Source: Allohoeflea poritis (GTDB taxonomy: Bacteria; Pseudomonadota; Alphaproteobacteria; Rhizobiales; Rhizobiaceae). From it: a DNA stretch of 64,000 nt. The translations under genes and the position numbers were made by a program. The notes under the pieces are model-generated. The model saw only the letters and a program-made list of their open reading frames with translations, had not been told where the DNA came from and did no database searches. Below are positions 17,449 through 26,217 of the stretch, piece by piece; position 1 is the first letter of the stretch, and the number at the start of each line of letters is the position of its first letter. Location: assembly GCF_027889715.1 (NCBI RefSeq), contig NZ_JAPJZH010000001.1, forward strand, positions 372,001 to 436,000, in the 5' to 3' direction.

Positions 17449-18357
17449 ATGCCGCTCGAAATGAATCGCGACGTCTTCATTACCTGCGCCGTCACCGGAT
17501 CGGGCAGCACGCAGGACCGAAGCCCCAATGTTCCGCGCAGCCCCAAACAGATCGCTGACAGCGCGATCGCGGCCGCCAGGGCCGGGGCTGCAATCGTCCA
17601 CTGTCACGTGCGCGATCCGGAAACCGGCGCTCCGGCGCGCGACCTTCATCTTTATCGCGAGGTGACCGAGCGGATCCGCGCTTCCGAGGTCGATGTCGTG
17701 CTCAATCTGACAGCCGGTATGGGCGGCGACCTGGTTTTCGGGCACCCCAACGCGCCGCTACCGCTGCAGGAAGGCACGGACATGGTTGGCGCGGAAGAGC
17801 GATTTGCCCATATTCTGGAGTGCTTTCCTGAGATATGCACGCTCGACTGCGGAACGATGAATTTCGCCGAAGCGGACTACGTCATGACGAACACGCCCGG
17901 CATGCTGCGCACGATGGCCGCGATGATGACCGGACTTGGCGTAAAGCCGGAGATCGAAGCATTTGACACCGGCCACCTCTGGTTCGCCAAACAGCTTGTC
18001 TCGGAAGACATCATCAAGAGCCCTGCCCTCGTCCAGCTCTGCATGGGCATTCCCTGGGGCGCGCCCGACGATCTCAACACCTTCATGGCGATGGTCAATA
18101 ACGTGCCTGCAGACTGGCACTGGTCGGCCTTTTCCATCGGCCGCAACGAAATGCCCTATGTCGCGGCAGCCGTTCTTGCCGGCGGCAATGTGCGCGTCGG
18201 GCTTGAGGACAATCTCTGGCTCGACAAGGGCAAGCTCGCGACCAATGAAGCGTTGGTGGAACGCGCCGTGACGCTGATCGAGGCGATGGGCGCCAGGGTG
18301 ATCGGCCCGCAGCAGGTGCGCGAGCGTCTCGGCCTGACCAAGCGGCTTCCCAAATGA
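17449..18357 (+). CDS. cdhC: 3-dehydrocarnitine cleavage enzyme (BKACE family)
   Basis: 302 residues of the DUF849/BKACE family: opening DVFITCAVTGSG, zinc HxH motif in IVHCHVRDPETG, NLTAGMGGD substrate loop and C-terminal GGNVRVGLEDNLW. In carnitine catabolism the enzyme takes 3-dehydrocarnitine and acetyl-CoA to betainyl-CoA and acetoacetate. Placement directly before a carnitine-type dehydrogenase fused to a thioesterase, and after a CdhR-like regulator, supports this substrate. Start 17449 follows a strong GGGAGGAGG site; an internal ATG at 17461 is less well placed. Overlaps the next gene by four bases. Confidence 0.87.
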   Translation: MPLEMNRDVFITCAVTGSGSTQDRSPNVPRSPKQIADSAIAAARAGAAIVHCHVRDPETGAPARDLHLYREVTERIRASEVDVVLNLTAGMGGDLVFGHPNAPLPLQEGTDMVGAEERFAHILECFPEICTLDCGTMNFAEADYVMTNTPGMLRTMAAMMTGLGVKPEIEAFDTGHLWFAKQLVSEDIIKSPALVQLCMGIPWGAPDDLNTFMAMVNNVPADWHWSAFSIGRNEMPYVAAAVLAGGNVRVGLEDNLWLDKGKLATNEALVERAVTLIEAMGARVIGPQQVRERLGLTKRLPK

Positions 18358-19820
18358 CCGATACGGCAGCGATCATCGGCGGCGGCGTCATCGGCGGCGG
18401 CTGGGCGGCGCGCTTCCTTCTCAATGGCTGGAACGTTCGCGTATTCGATCCGGACCCGCATGCGGAGCGCAAGATCGGCGAGGTGCTGGCCAATGCCCGC
18501 CTTGCCCTGCCGCAGCTCTACGACGTCGCAATGCCGGCCGAAGGCGCCTTGTCCTTTCATCCATCCATCGCCGAAGCGGTGGAAGGCGCGACCTGGGTCC
18601 AGGAATCCGTACCGGAACGCCTCGACATCAAGCACGGCACCTATCGGGAAATCCTGTCCCATGCCGAACGGGATGCGCTGGTCGGATCGTCCGCTTCCGG
18701 CTTCAAGCCGTCCGAGCTGCAGGAAAGCGTTGAACGGCCCGGCCCCATTATGGTCGCGCATCCGTTCAACCCGGTCTATCTGCTGCCGCTTGTGGAACTG
18801 GTGACGACCGACGCAAACAGCAAAGAGGACATTGAACGGGCCGAGGCGATCCTGCGCGGCATCGGCATGGCGCCGCTCCACCTGCTCAATGAGATCGACG
18901 CTCATATCGCCGACCGGCTCCTCGAGGCTGTATGGCGCGAGGCGCTGTGGCTGGTGCGCGACGACATTGCCACCACCGAGGAGATCGACGATGCGATCCG
19001 CTACGGTTTCGGTCTCCGCTGGGCGCAGATGGGCCTGTTCGAGACCTACCGCATCGCCGGCGGGGAAGCCGGCATGAAACATTTCATTGCCCAGTTCGGG
19101 CCGTGCCTTCACTGGCCATGGACAAAGCTGACGGATGTCCCGGAACTCACCGATGAACTGATCGAAAAAATCGCATCCCAGTCCGACAAACAGTCGGGCG
19201 CCCTTTCGATCCGTCAGTTGGAGCGGCTGCGCGACGAAAACCTCATAGGCATCATGCGTTCGCTGAAAGACCGTGACAGCGCCGCAGGGGCGCTGATCAA
19301 CGCGCATGAACGACAGATCGCAAGGCCGCTTGCCGGCCACGACGGCGAAGTCGCCGCGCCATTATGCCTTTGGGAAGCGACGGTTCTGCCTTCTTGGATT
19401 GACTATAACGGCCACATGACCGAGTACCGCTATCTTCAGGTATTCGGCGACACCACGGACGCACTCCTGCGCATGATCGGCGTAAACCGGGACTACGTCG
19501 CCGGCGGTCACAGCTACTACACCGTCGAAAGTCACCTGATGCATCTGGGCGAAGCAAAACTCGGCGACCGACTGACCACCACAACGCAGATCCTGTCCTC
19601 GGACGAGAAGCGCATCCATCTGTTCCATACGATCCTTGCCGGCGAGCAATCCGTTGCAACGGCCGAGCAGATGCTGCTGCATGTCGACAACAAGGAAAGC
19701 CGTGCCTGCCCCGCCCTGCCCGATGTCAGCGCAGCCATCGCCAAGATCACGCAAAAACATGCCGGAATGCCCCGACCCGATACCGCCGGCCGGCACACCG
19801 GCCAAAGGAGGTCCGCATGA
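18354..19820 (+). CDS. cdhA: L-carnitine dehydrogenase fused to betainyl-CoA thioesterase
   Basis: 488 residues, two enzymes in one chain. Residues 1 to about 320: NAD-dependent hydroxyacyl-type dehydrogenase (IIGGGVIGGGWA; SASGFKPSEL; VAHPFNPVYLLPLVELV). It oxidises L-carnitine to 3-dehydrocarnitine. Residues about 340-460: hotdog-fold thioesterase of the 4HBT type, with the active-site motif DYNGHM (Asp at residue 350). It fits hydrolysis of betainyl-CoA to glycine betaine. Pseudomonas has these as separate cdhA and cdhB; fused forms are known in rhizobia. The BKACE acting between the two steps is encoded just upstream, so three consecutive reactions are covered by two adjacent genes. Overlaps both neighbours by four bases. 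Confidence 0.9.
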   Translation: MTDTAAIIGGGVIGGGWAARFLLNGWNVRVFDPDPHAERKIGEVLANARLALPQLYDVAMPAEGALSFHPSIAEAVEGATWVQESVPERLDIKHGTYREILSHAERDALVGSSASGFKPSELQESVERPGPIMVAHPFNPVYLLPLVELVTTDANSKEDIERAEAILRGIGMAPLHLLNEIDAHIADRLLEAVWREALWLVRDDIATTEEIDDAIRYGFGLRWAQMGLFETYRIAGGEAGMKHFIAQFGPCLHWPWTKLTDVPELTDELIEKIASQSDKQSGALSIRQLERLRDENLIGIMRSLKDRDSAAGALINAHERQIARPLAGHDGEVAAPLCLWEATVLPSWIDYNGHMTEYRYLQVFGDTTDALLRMIGVNRDYVAGGHSYYTVESHLMHLGEAKLGDRLTTTTQILSSDEKRIHLFHTILAGEQSVATAEQMLLHVDNKESRACPALPDVSAAIAKITQKHAGMPRPDTAGRHTGQRRSA

Positions 19821-20977
19821 ATTTCGGTTTGACCGACGAACAGGAGATGATCGTCTCCACGGTGCGCTCCTTCGTCGAAAAGGAAATCTATCCACACGAG
19901 GATACGGTCGAACGCTCAGGCGAAGTGCCCGAAGAGATTGCCCAATCGATCAAACAGAAGACGATCGATCTCGGCTTCTATGCCTGCAATTTTCCCGAAA
20001 GCGTCGGCGGCGCCGGTCTCTCGCATGTGGATTTCGCCATGGTCGAGCGTGAGCTCGGTCGCGGCTCCATGGCACTGACCCATTTCTTCGGCCGCCCGCA
20101 AAACATCCTCATGGCCTGCCGGGATGAGCAGATCGAACGCTATCTGCTGCCGGCGGTGCGCGGCGAAAAGATGGATGCGCTGGCGATGACGGAGCCGGAT
20201 GCCGGATCGGACATCCGCGGCATGAAATGCACCGCGATCCGCGACGGCGACGATTGGCTCATCAACGGCACGAAGCATTTCATCTCCGGGGCAGAACACG
20301 CTGATTTCATCATCGTCTTTGTCGCGACCGGCGAGGATCAGACGCCGAGCGGCCCGAAGAGGCGCATCACCACCTTCCTCGTGGATCGCGGCACGCCGGG
20401 CTTCACGATCCGCGAGGGATATCAGTCGGTTTCGCATCGCGGCTACAAGAATATGGTGCTCGATTTCGACAATTGCCGATTGCCGCAAACACAGGTGCTC
20501 GGCGACGTGGACGGCGGCTTCGCGGTCATGAATGAATGGCTCTACGCCACTCGGCTTACGGTGGCTGCGATGGCCGTGGGGCGGGCGCGCCGTGCCTTCG
20601 ATCTTGCGCTTGAGTATGCTGCGGAACGCAAACAGTTCGGCCAGCCGATCGGCAAATTCCAGGGCGTATCGTTCCAGCTCGCCGACATGATCACGGAGAT
20701 AGACGCGGCCGATCTTCTGACGCTGAACGCAGCCTGGCGGCTCGACGCCGGTCTTCCGGCGAACCGGGAGATCGCCAGTGCCAAGGTCTATGCCACCGAG
20801 ATGCTCGCACGGGTGACCGACGCGGCCATCCAGATCTTCGGCGGCATGGGGCTGATGAACGATCTGCCGCTGGAGCGGTTCTGGCGCGATGCCCGTGTCG
20901 AGCGGATCTGGGACGGCACGTCCGAAATCCAGCGCCACATCATCAGCCGCGATCTGCTGCGGCCGCTGGGAGCCTGA
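19817..20977 (+). CDS. acyl-CoA dehydrogenase, probable gamma-butyrobetainyl-CoA dehydrogenase
   Basis: 386 residues, complete acyl-CoA dehydrogenase fold with FAD. LAMTEPDAGSDIRGM and the INGTKHFISGAEHADF segment bind flavin and substrate, and RKQFGQPIGKFQGVSFQLADM is the family signature. In the C-terminal RIWDGTSEIQR the usual catalytic Glu of YEGTSEIQR is Asp (residue 366). In this operon, next to a CaiD homologue and an acyl-CoA ligase, it would oxidise gamma-butyrobetainyl-CoA to crotonobetainyl-CoA. The reverse crotonobetaine reduction of enteric CaiA is less likely, since the rest of the operon is degradative. No etfAB genes are nearby. Confidence 0.85.
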   Translation: MNFGLTDEQEMIVSTVRSFVEKEIYPHEDTVERSGEVPEEIAQSIKQKTIDLGFYACNFPESVGGAGLSHVDFAMVERELGRGSMALTHFFGRPQNILMACRDEQIERYLLPAVRGEKMDALAMTEPDAGSDIRGMKCTAIRDGDDWLINGTKHFISGAEHADFIIVFVATGEDQTPSGPKRRITTFLVDRGTPGFTIREGYQSVSHRGYKNMVLDFDNCRLPQTQVLGDVDGGFAVMNEWLYATRLTVAAMAVGRARRAFDLALEYAAERKQFGQPIGKFQGVSFQLADMITEIDAADLLTLNAAWRLDAGLPANREIASAKVYATEMLARVTDAAIQIFGGMGLMNDLPLERFWRDARVERIWDGTSEIQRHIISRDLLRPLGA

Positions 20978-20980
20978 GGG

Positions 20981-23008
20981 GTGTCGCAGATCCAGCGTCT
21001 GTTGCGTCCGCGCTCAATCGCCGTAGTCGGCGGCGGTGCGTGGTGCGAGGCGGTGGTGACGCAAAACCGCAAGATGGGCTTTGCAGGAGACATCTGGCCC
21101 GTTCATCCGACGCGCGACACGGTGGGCGGCCTGCCCGCCTATGCGGCCATCGGCGCCCTGCCGGGTATTCCCGATGCGGCGTTTATCGGCGTCAACCGCC
21201 ATGCGACGATCGAGACCGTTCGGGCGCTCAATGCAGCCGGTGCAGGCGGCGCCGTCTGCTTTGCCAGCGGCTTTCGCGAGACGGCGGACGGGGTCGATCT
21301 CCAGTTAGAACTTCTGGAAGCAGCCGGCGATGTAACCCTGCTTGGCCCGAACTGCTACGGCTTCGTCAACTATCTCGACGGCGCGCTGCTCTGGCCGGAC
21401 CAGCATGGAGGCGCACGAGTATCGCGCGGTGCCGCGATCGTCACGCAGTCCTCCAATATCGCCATCAATCTGACCATGCAGAAACGCAGCTTGCCGCTTG
21501 CCTATGTGATTACCGCCGGCAACCAGGCACAGATCGGGCTGGCCGAAATCGGCAGGGCATTGCTGGAGGACAGCCGCGTCAGCGTCCTCGGCCTTCACAT
21601 CGAAGGGATCGAGGATGTGCGGGCCTTCGAGGCGCTGGCTGCATCGGCGCGAAAACTCGGCAAGCCGGTTGTCGCACTCAAGGTCGGCGACTCCGAACAC
21701 GCGCGCGCGGCTGCCCTCACCCACACGGCTTCACTTGCCGGTCATTCGGCGGGCGCAACCGCCTTTTTCCGTCGGCTCGGCATGGGTCAGGTCAACACGC
21801 TTTCCGAGTTTCTGGAAGCACTGAAACTGCTCCACGCAACCGGCCCGCTGGCGTCGAGACGTATCGCATCGATGAGCTGTTCGGGCGGCGAAGCGGCGCT
21901 GATCGCGGATGCTGCGCATCGCCACGGCCTCGAATTCCCGACTCTTTCCGCCCAGCAGGAAGCAAGGCTGCGCGACCTGCTTGGCCCGCTGGTGACGCCG
22001 GCGAACCCGCTCGATTATCATACGCAGATCTGGCGCGACGAGGCGGCGCTCACCGAGACATTCTGCACCATGGCGGAAGGCACGCACGCACTGACGCTCC
22101 TGGTGCTCGATTTTCCGCGCGGAGACCGGTGCGATCAATCGGACTGGGACCGGCTGGTTTCTGCCACTCTGGCGGCGCGCGACAGGGCCGGTCGCGATTT
22201 CGCGGTCGTTTCGAGCCTTCCCGAGAATATGCCGGAAGACATCGCAAATCGGCTTCTGAGCGGCGGCGTTGTACCGCTGAACGGTCTGGAAGAAGCCTGC
22301 GCGGCCATCCGCTGCGCGGCGGACGCCGAAACAAAACCCGAATACGCGCCCGTGCTGACCGCACCCGCCCCGTCTTCCCCGCGAACGCTGAGCGAGGCCG
22401 ATGCAAAGGCCGAGCTTGCACGGTTCGGAATTGCCGTCCCGATGGCACAGTCGGCGAAAACGCCTGAAGAGGCCGCGATTGTGGCCGACGAATTGGGATT
22501 TCCCGTCGTTCTGAAAGGCGAAGGTTTCGCCCACAAATCCGAGCAAGGTGCCGTTGTTCTCGGCCTTTGGACCGCGGCCGCCGTCGAAGATGCCGCGAAA
22601 AATATGTCAGCCGAGCGATTTCTGGTCGAGCAACAGATTCTCGGAGGCGTGGCCGAACTGCTGATCGGCATCGTGCGGGACGATGCGCACGGCTTTTTGC
22701 TGACCATCGCCGCCGGGGGGACGCTCACGGAGCTGCTCAAGGACAGGCAATCGCTGCTTGTTCCGGCATCGCCGGAGATGATTGGGAACGCGCTTGATGC
22801 GCTAAGAATTGCGCCGCTGCTCAATGGATACAGGGGCGCGCCGGCGGCGTCCCGTTCGGCTATCGTCTCGGCGATCATGGCCGTTCAGGACTATGTTATC
22901 GCCAACGCCGACGGGCTTGCGGAAGTCGAAGTCAATCCGCTGCTTTGCGGCCCGGACTTCGCCATTGCCGCCGATGCGCTGATATCAAGGGAGGATGCCC
23001 ATGTCTGA
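20981..23008 (+). CDS. ADP-forming acyl-CoA ligase (fused alpha-beta), probable gamma-butyrobetaine/carnitine activating enzyme
   Basis: 675 residues, GTG start three bases after the dehydrogenase stop. Order of domains: CoA-binding Rossmann (PRSIAVVGGG), two succinyl-CoA-synthetase-like ligase domains (TQSSNIAI; ALTHTASLAGHS with the probable phospho-His at 248), then an ATP-grasp domain (residues about 450-675: LGFPVVLKGEGFAHKSEQGAV, AEVEVNPLL). This is the NDP-forming acetyl-CoA synthetase fold, which couples ATP to ADP rather than AMP. The enteric carnitine system instead uses CaiC (AMP-forming) and CaiB (CoA transferase), so this would be a different activation route for betaine-type acids. 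Confidence 0.85.
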   Translation: MSQIQRLLRPRSIAVVGGGAWCEAVVTQNRKMGFAGDIWPVHPTRDTVGGLPAYAAIGALPGIPDAAFIGVNRHATIETVRALNAAGAGGAVCFASGFRETADGVDLQLELLEAAGDVTLLGPNCYGFVNYLDGALLWPDQHGGARVSRGAAIVTQSSNIAINLTMQKRSLPLAYVITAGNQAQIGLAEIGRALLEDSRVSVLGLHIEGIEDVRAFEALAASARKLGKPVVALKVGDSEHARAAALTHTASLAGHSAGATAFFRRLGMGQVNTLSEFLEALKLLHATGPLASRRIASMSCSGGEAALIADAAHRHGLEFPTLSAQQEARLRDLLGPLVTPANPLDYHTQIWRDEAALTETFCTMAEGTHALTLLVLDFPRGDRCDQSDWDRLVSATLAARDRAGRDFAVVSSLPENMPEDIANRLLSGGVVPLNGLEEACAAIRCAADAETKPEYAPVLTAPAPSSPRTLSEADAKAELARFGIAVPMAQSAKTPEEAAIVADELGFPVVLKGEGFAHKSEQGAVVLGLWTAAAVEDAAKNMSAERFLVEQQILGGVAELLIGIVRDDAHGFLLTIAAGGTLTELLKDRQSLLVPASPEMIGNALDALRIAPLLNGYRGAPAASRSAIVSAIMAVQDYVIANADGLAEVEVNPLLCGPDFAIAADALISREDAHV

Positions 23009-23786
23009 TGCTCCAATCAGGACCCGCCGTGAGGGCGGCATATTGGAAGTGACGCTCGACCGGCCGAAGGCCAATGCCATCGATCTCGCCACCAGCCGCA
23101 TCATGGGCGATGTGTTCGCGGAATTCCGCGACGACCCGGATATGCGCGTTGCCATAGTCACCGCCGCAGGTGAAAAATTCTTTTGCCCGGGCTGGGATCT
23201 GAAAGCGGCGGCTGGTGGCGACGCCGTTGACGGAGATTATGGTGTCGGCGGCTTTGGCGGCCTGCAGGAACTGCCCGGTCTCAACAAGCCGGTCATCGCG
23301 GCCATCAACGGAATTTGCTGCGGCGGCGGGCTGGAACTGGCGCTTTCCTGCGACATGATCCTCGCAGCCGAACACGCCACCTTTGCACTGCCGGAAATCC
23401 GCTCCGGAACCGTTGCCGACGCCGCATCGATCAAATTGCCGAAGCGCATCCCCTACCACATCGCCATGGAGATGCTCTTCACGGGACGCTGGCTCGATGC
23501 CGAAGAGGCGCATCGCTGGGGTTTCGTCAATCGCATCACCACAAAGGAAGCCCTGATGGACGAGGCATGGAAACTCGCGCGGCATCTGGAAGCGGGGCCT
23601 CCGCTGGTCTTTGCCGCCATCAAGGAGGTGGTCCGAGAGGCGGAAAACATGAAGTTTCAGGATGCGCTGGACAAGATCACCAGCCGGACTTTCGAAACGG
23701 TCGACACACTTTACGGTTCAGAGGATATGCTTGAGGGCTTCAATGCATTTTCAGAGAAGCGCGATCCCGTCTGGAAAGGCCGCTAG
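23001..23786 (+). CDS. caiD: carnitinyl-CoA dehydratase / crotonobetainyl-CoA hydratase (CaiD)
   Basis: 261 residues from the ATG at 23001, which has GGGAGG seven bases upstream; it overlaps the ligase end by eight bases. Enoyl-CoA hydratase/isomerase fold. Close resemblance to E. coli CaiD over the whole length: LDRPKANAIDLATSR, AAGEKFFCPGWDLKAA, the oxyanion region NGICCGGGLELALSCD, and the C-terminal FSEKRDPVWKGR, which is nearly identical to CaiD. It hydrates crotonobetainyl-CoA to L-carnitinyl-CoA. It links the CoA-ester part of the pathway to free L-carnitine for the dehydrogenase encoded upstream. Confidence 0.9.
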   Translation: MSDAPIRTRREGGILEVTLDRPKANAIDLATSRIMGDVFAEFRDDPDMRVAIVTAAGEKFFCPGWDLKAAAGGDAVDGDYGVGGFGGLQELPGLNKPVIAAINGICCGGGLELALSCDMILAAEHATFALPEIRSGTVADAASIKLPKRIPYHIAMEMLFTGRWLDAEEAHRWGFVNRITTKEALMDEAWKLARHLEAGPPLVFAAIKEVVREAENMKFQDALDKITSRTFETVDTLYGSEDMLEGFNAFSEKRDPVWKGR

Positions 23787-23883
23787 CGCAGAACGCTTGC
23801 CATGGCGGCAATCATCGCGCAGTTTGGCTTTTGCTCATTGAGGGGCCCGAGGGCTGCCGTTCGGAGCAGTACGGATTGGGACG

Positions 23884-24768
23884 ATGGGCGGTAAGCTTTC
23901 ACCGATTGATTATATGATGGGCGTTGCCGTTGCGCTTGTCTGGGGCATGGGCGTCGTCTTTGCCAAGGCCGCCATCGACCAATTCCCGCCCATTCTCCTG
24001 ATGGCGTTCCGCTTCGCGGTCACCGCGCTGGTGCTTGTCTGGTTCGTCAAACCGCCGGTCGGTCAGTTTTTGAAGATCTTCTCGATCGCTCTCGTCTCGG
24101 CTGCCATCCAGTACAGCCTGACATTCACCGGCCTTGTCGGGATCGACGCATCGATCGCCGCTCTTGTGGTCCAACTCGAAGTGCCATTTCTGGTTCTGGT
24201 CGGCGCAGTCGCATTCCGGGAGAAAACCAGCCTGCGCAAATGGTTCGGCATAGCGATTGCCTTTTCAGGCGTCGGGCTCATTGCCGGTGAGCCGAAGCTT
24301 GGCGCTGCCTGGCTTTCGATCCTGCTGGTGGTTGGCGGCGCATTTTCCTGGGCGCTGGGTCAGGCCATGGTCCGGACGCTTCGCGACATGAACGGGATGG
24401 CGGTCACCGCCTGGGTGGCCGTTTTCGCAACGCCCCAGCTTCTGGTCATGTCACTCATATTCGAGGGCGGGCATTGGGAGGCCGTCCAATCGGCCGACTG
24501 GATTGTCTGGACGGCGGTGCTTTATCTCGGTGTGGTCATGACGGTCATCGGCTACAGTCTGTGGTATTCGCTGGTGCGCCGGCATCCGCTCAACCAGGTC
24601 GCTCCCTTCCTTCTGATGCTTCCGGTGTTCTCGATTGCCGGCGGCGCCCTGTTCCTGGGAGAGCGCCTGACATTTCAGGTCATGATCGGCGGGGCCGTCG
24701 TCATCGCCGGCGTCGCCTTCATCCTCACCGAACGATCGCGCCCGGAACCGGTGACTGTCGAACGCTGA
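23884..24768 (+). CDS. EamA/DMT-superfamily transporter
   Basis: 294 residues with ten predicted membrane segments in two EamA repeats (residues about 10-140 and 150-285). The first repeat has VALVWGMGVVFAKAAIDQFPPILLMAFRF and the second FSWALGQAMVRTLRDMNGMAVTAWVA. Exporters of this group move amino acids or other small metabolites, and the closest pattern is the EamA type (cysteine and O-acetylserine export). It follows the carnitine operon by 97 bases on the same strand and may be cotranscribed, but a link in function is unproven. Confidence 0.88.
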   Translation: MGGKLSPIDYMMGVAVALVWGMGVVFAKAAIDQFPPILLMAFRFAVTALVLVWFVKPPVGQFLKIFSIALVSAAIQYSLTFTGLVGIDASIAALVVQLEVPFLVLVGAVAFREKTSLRKWFGIAIAFSGVGLIAGEPKLGAAWLSILLVVGGAFSWALGQAMVRTLRDMNGMAVTAWVAVFATPQLLVMSLIFEGGHWEAVQSADWIVWTAVLYLGVVMTVIGYSLWYSLVRRHPLNQVAPFLLMLPVFSIAGGALFLGERLTFQVMIGGAVVIAGVAFILTERSRPEPVTVER

Positions 24769-24788
24769 AGGACGGGCGTTTCACCGGC

Positions 24789-24807
24789 CGCGCCGCGCCT
24801 CGGCGCG
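24789..24807. terminator. GC-rich hairpin in a convergent gap
   Basis: CGCGCCG and CGGCGCG pair around a five-base loop, between the convergent stop codons at 24768 and 24818. There is no T run on either side, so Rho-independent termination is possible but not well supported. Confidence 0.35.
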
Positions 24808-24817
24808 AAGCGCGCAT

Positions 24818-25279
24818 TCAGGAAACCGGCGAGAGTTCCGTCATGAGAAGAACCCGCATGATATGCGCCGGCGGCAATCCGCATTCCATCGCGTGGGCAT
24901 GGCGCCGCAATGCGGCGAGATCGATCTTGTCGAACGCCTCGAAAAGCTCTGATCCGCGCTCGATGAGTTCCGGATGATGTTCAAGAAGTGATGAGATCGC
25001 GGACAGCGTGTCGGCATAAAGCTCAAGCGCATTGCCGTCAGTTTCGACGATCAGCCGCAGGACGAGGGCCAGATGCGCCTCGCCCAGCGCCCGCCCGATA
25101 CGCCTGAGCGTGCCGGGTGAGAAACACTCTCCCGGCCGCCGCCCCTTTTTGTAGATGCGTGCACCATTAAAAAGCCTGACGCCACACTGCCGCGCCACCT
25201 TGTAGATGTCGCACGGTTTACGCCGGGCGCAAGCAATTTTCGATCGCGGCGGCTGCCCGTCCTCGTTTAATGCCGTCAT
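24818..25279 (-). CDS. hypothetical protein, last gene of the unit opposite the S24 repressor
   Basis: 153 residues from the ATG at 25279, coupled to the upstream gene by ATGA. The N-terminal third is basic (RSKIACARRKPCDIYKVARQCG...NGARIYKKGRRPGECFSPGTLRRIGRAL). The remainder is helical and Leu-rich (LVLRLIVETDGNALELYADTLSAISSLLEHHPEL, then FDKIDLAALRRHAHAM). No family I can name; the basic part suggests nucleic-acid contact. The gene depends on its neighbour for translation initiation, which argues that it is real. Confidence 0.6.
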   Translation of the reverse strand: MTALNEDGQPPRSKIACARRKPCDIYKVARQCGVRLFNGARIYKKGRRPGECFSPGTLRRIGRALGEAHLALVLRLIVETDGNALELYADTLSAISSLLEHHPELIERGSELFEAFDKIDLAALRRHAHAMECGLPPAHIMRVLLMTELSPVS

Positions 25280-25689
25280 TTGGATTCGAGCAGTCCCAGT
25301 TTGCGGGCCGCCTGGATGCGGCTGAACCCGCGGACAAGGAGGTCGACATAGCGCTGCTCCAGGTGGCCGGGCACATGAAAACCACGCCACGCGAACTTGA
25401 ACGCCGTCAGGTGACTGTTGTTGACCGACTTGCGTGCGGTTTTCGTCCGGGGTCGCGCAGGGACGGCAATGGCGCCCTTTCTGATGCCGTGGCGGCTGGC
25501 CAGTTTTCGGATGTAGGTTTCGTCGACGTCAAACCAATCCGCTAAAGCTGATGTCGGCTCCCCGCCCGCATAGCTTCTGAGCAATGCCTCCTTCTGCCGC
25601 ATGTCCAGCTTGCCGCGCCGACCGCGCGGTTTCGCGTTGAGATCCAGTATGGTGGTGGGCAGCGTCTGCGGTTGCCGGTCATTGTGCAT
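25276..25689 (-). CDS. small helix-turn-helix protein
   Basis: 137 residues. Residues about 30-72 read as a helix-turn-helix (RQKEALLRSYAGGEPTSALADWFDVDETYIRKLASRHGIRKG) of the type found in resolvase tails or terminase small subunits. A basic linker with Lys/Arg/Pro follows, then a C-terminal segment YVDLLVRGFSRIQAARKLGL that looks like a second, partial helix-turn-helix. Start with AGGGA upstream. Between two genes of the same strand and opposite an S24 repressor, so a phage- or element-type regulator or DNA-handling protein is a reasonable guess. Confidence 0.65.
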   Translation of the reverse strand: MHNDRQPQTLPTTILDLNAKPRGRRGKLDMRQKEALLRSYAGGEPTSALADWFDVDETYIRKLASRHGIRKGAIAVPARPRTKTARKSVNNSHLTAFKFAWRGFHVPGHLEQRYVDLLVRGFSRIQAARKLGLLESK

Positions 25690-25750
25690 TTGGCGTCCCT
25701 GTCTTGGAGTTCTGATGAATGGTCATTGTGGGAAATCTCTTGCCGCCGGC

Positions 25751-26059
25751 TCACTCCTTCCGTGCTGGTCCATCCAAAATCGATACCCTCGGCACCGACA
25801 CGCGTTTGCGGCCCCAGCCCTCTTCGCCAGTACCGGATGAGGGCTCGCCGAAATCGACAACTTCGCGCCACACCCTGTCGATCCCGAGCACAGGCGCCAA
25901 TCGTTTGCGGGCTTCGCCGCACCATTTTGTTCTTGTTTTGTTCTCATTGTTATCGAAGTACGACATGCCGGCCGCCTCAGCCATACCATCGATCCGTTCC
26001 GGCAGTGCTGTATTGTCTTCCGGCTGGTCCGGAGCGTAAGGAAGGTGGGGGCGCGACAT
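25751..26059 (-). CDS. hypothetical protein divergent from the S24 repressor
   Basis: 102 residues, polar and charged, with a coherent central part (FDNNENKTRTKWCGEARKRLAPVLGIDRVWREVVDFGEPSSGTGEEGWGRKRVSV paraphrased as a Trp/Arg/Glu-rich patch). No recognised domain. Its start lies next to a 159-base AT-rich control region, the position of an early gene under repressor control. The ribosome site is weak. The 61-base gap to the next gene is compatible with one transcript. Confidence is limited because the call rests on position and composition only. Confidence 0.5.
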   Translation of the reverse strand: MSRPHLPYAPDQPEDNTALPERIDGMAEAAGMSYFDNNENKTRTKWCGEARKRLAPVLGIDRVWREVVDFGEPSSGTGEEGWGRKRVSVPRVSILDGPARKE

Positions 26060-26217
26060 CAGTTAAACCTATATTTTTAATATATAATTTCGACCGGGTT
26101 GTAATTTATGTCATTTTGGTATAATCGTCAATCCTAAATACCGAAATGGTTTTTGTTGAGCAGACCAAAATGGAATATATCAGTAGATGCGGCACGGCAT
26201 CGGACTTTGAAGAACGC
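26060..26217. promoter_or_regulatory. AT-rich divergent control region of the S24 repressor
   Basis: Markedly AT-rich compared with the surroundings (runs such as tatatttttaatatataatt at 26071-26090). A perfect TATAAT lies at 26120-26125 in the repressor direction, with only a poorly spaced TTGTAA (15 bases) before it. In the other direction TTACAA...TATTAA with a 16-base spacer can be drawn. It probably holds the promoters and operators for both directions. No clear repeated operator was found. Confidence 0.45.

Noticed and set aside
21040-22467. 475-codon frame inside the ADP-forming ligase on the same strand
   Set aside because: The ligase frame shows complete domain motifs; the other frame is Arg-rich without motifs.
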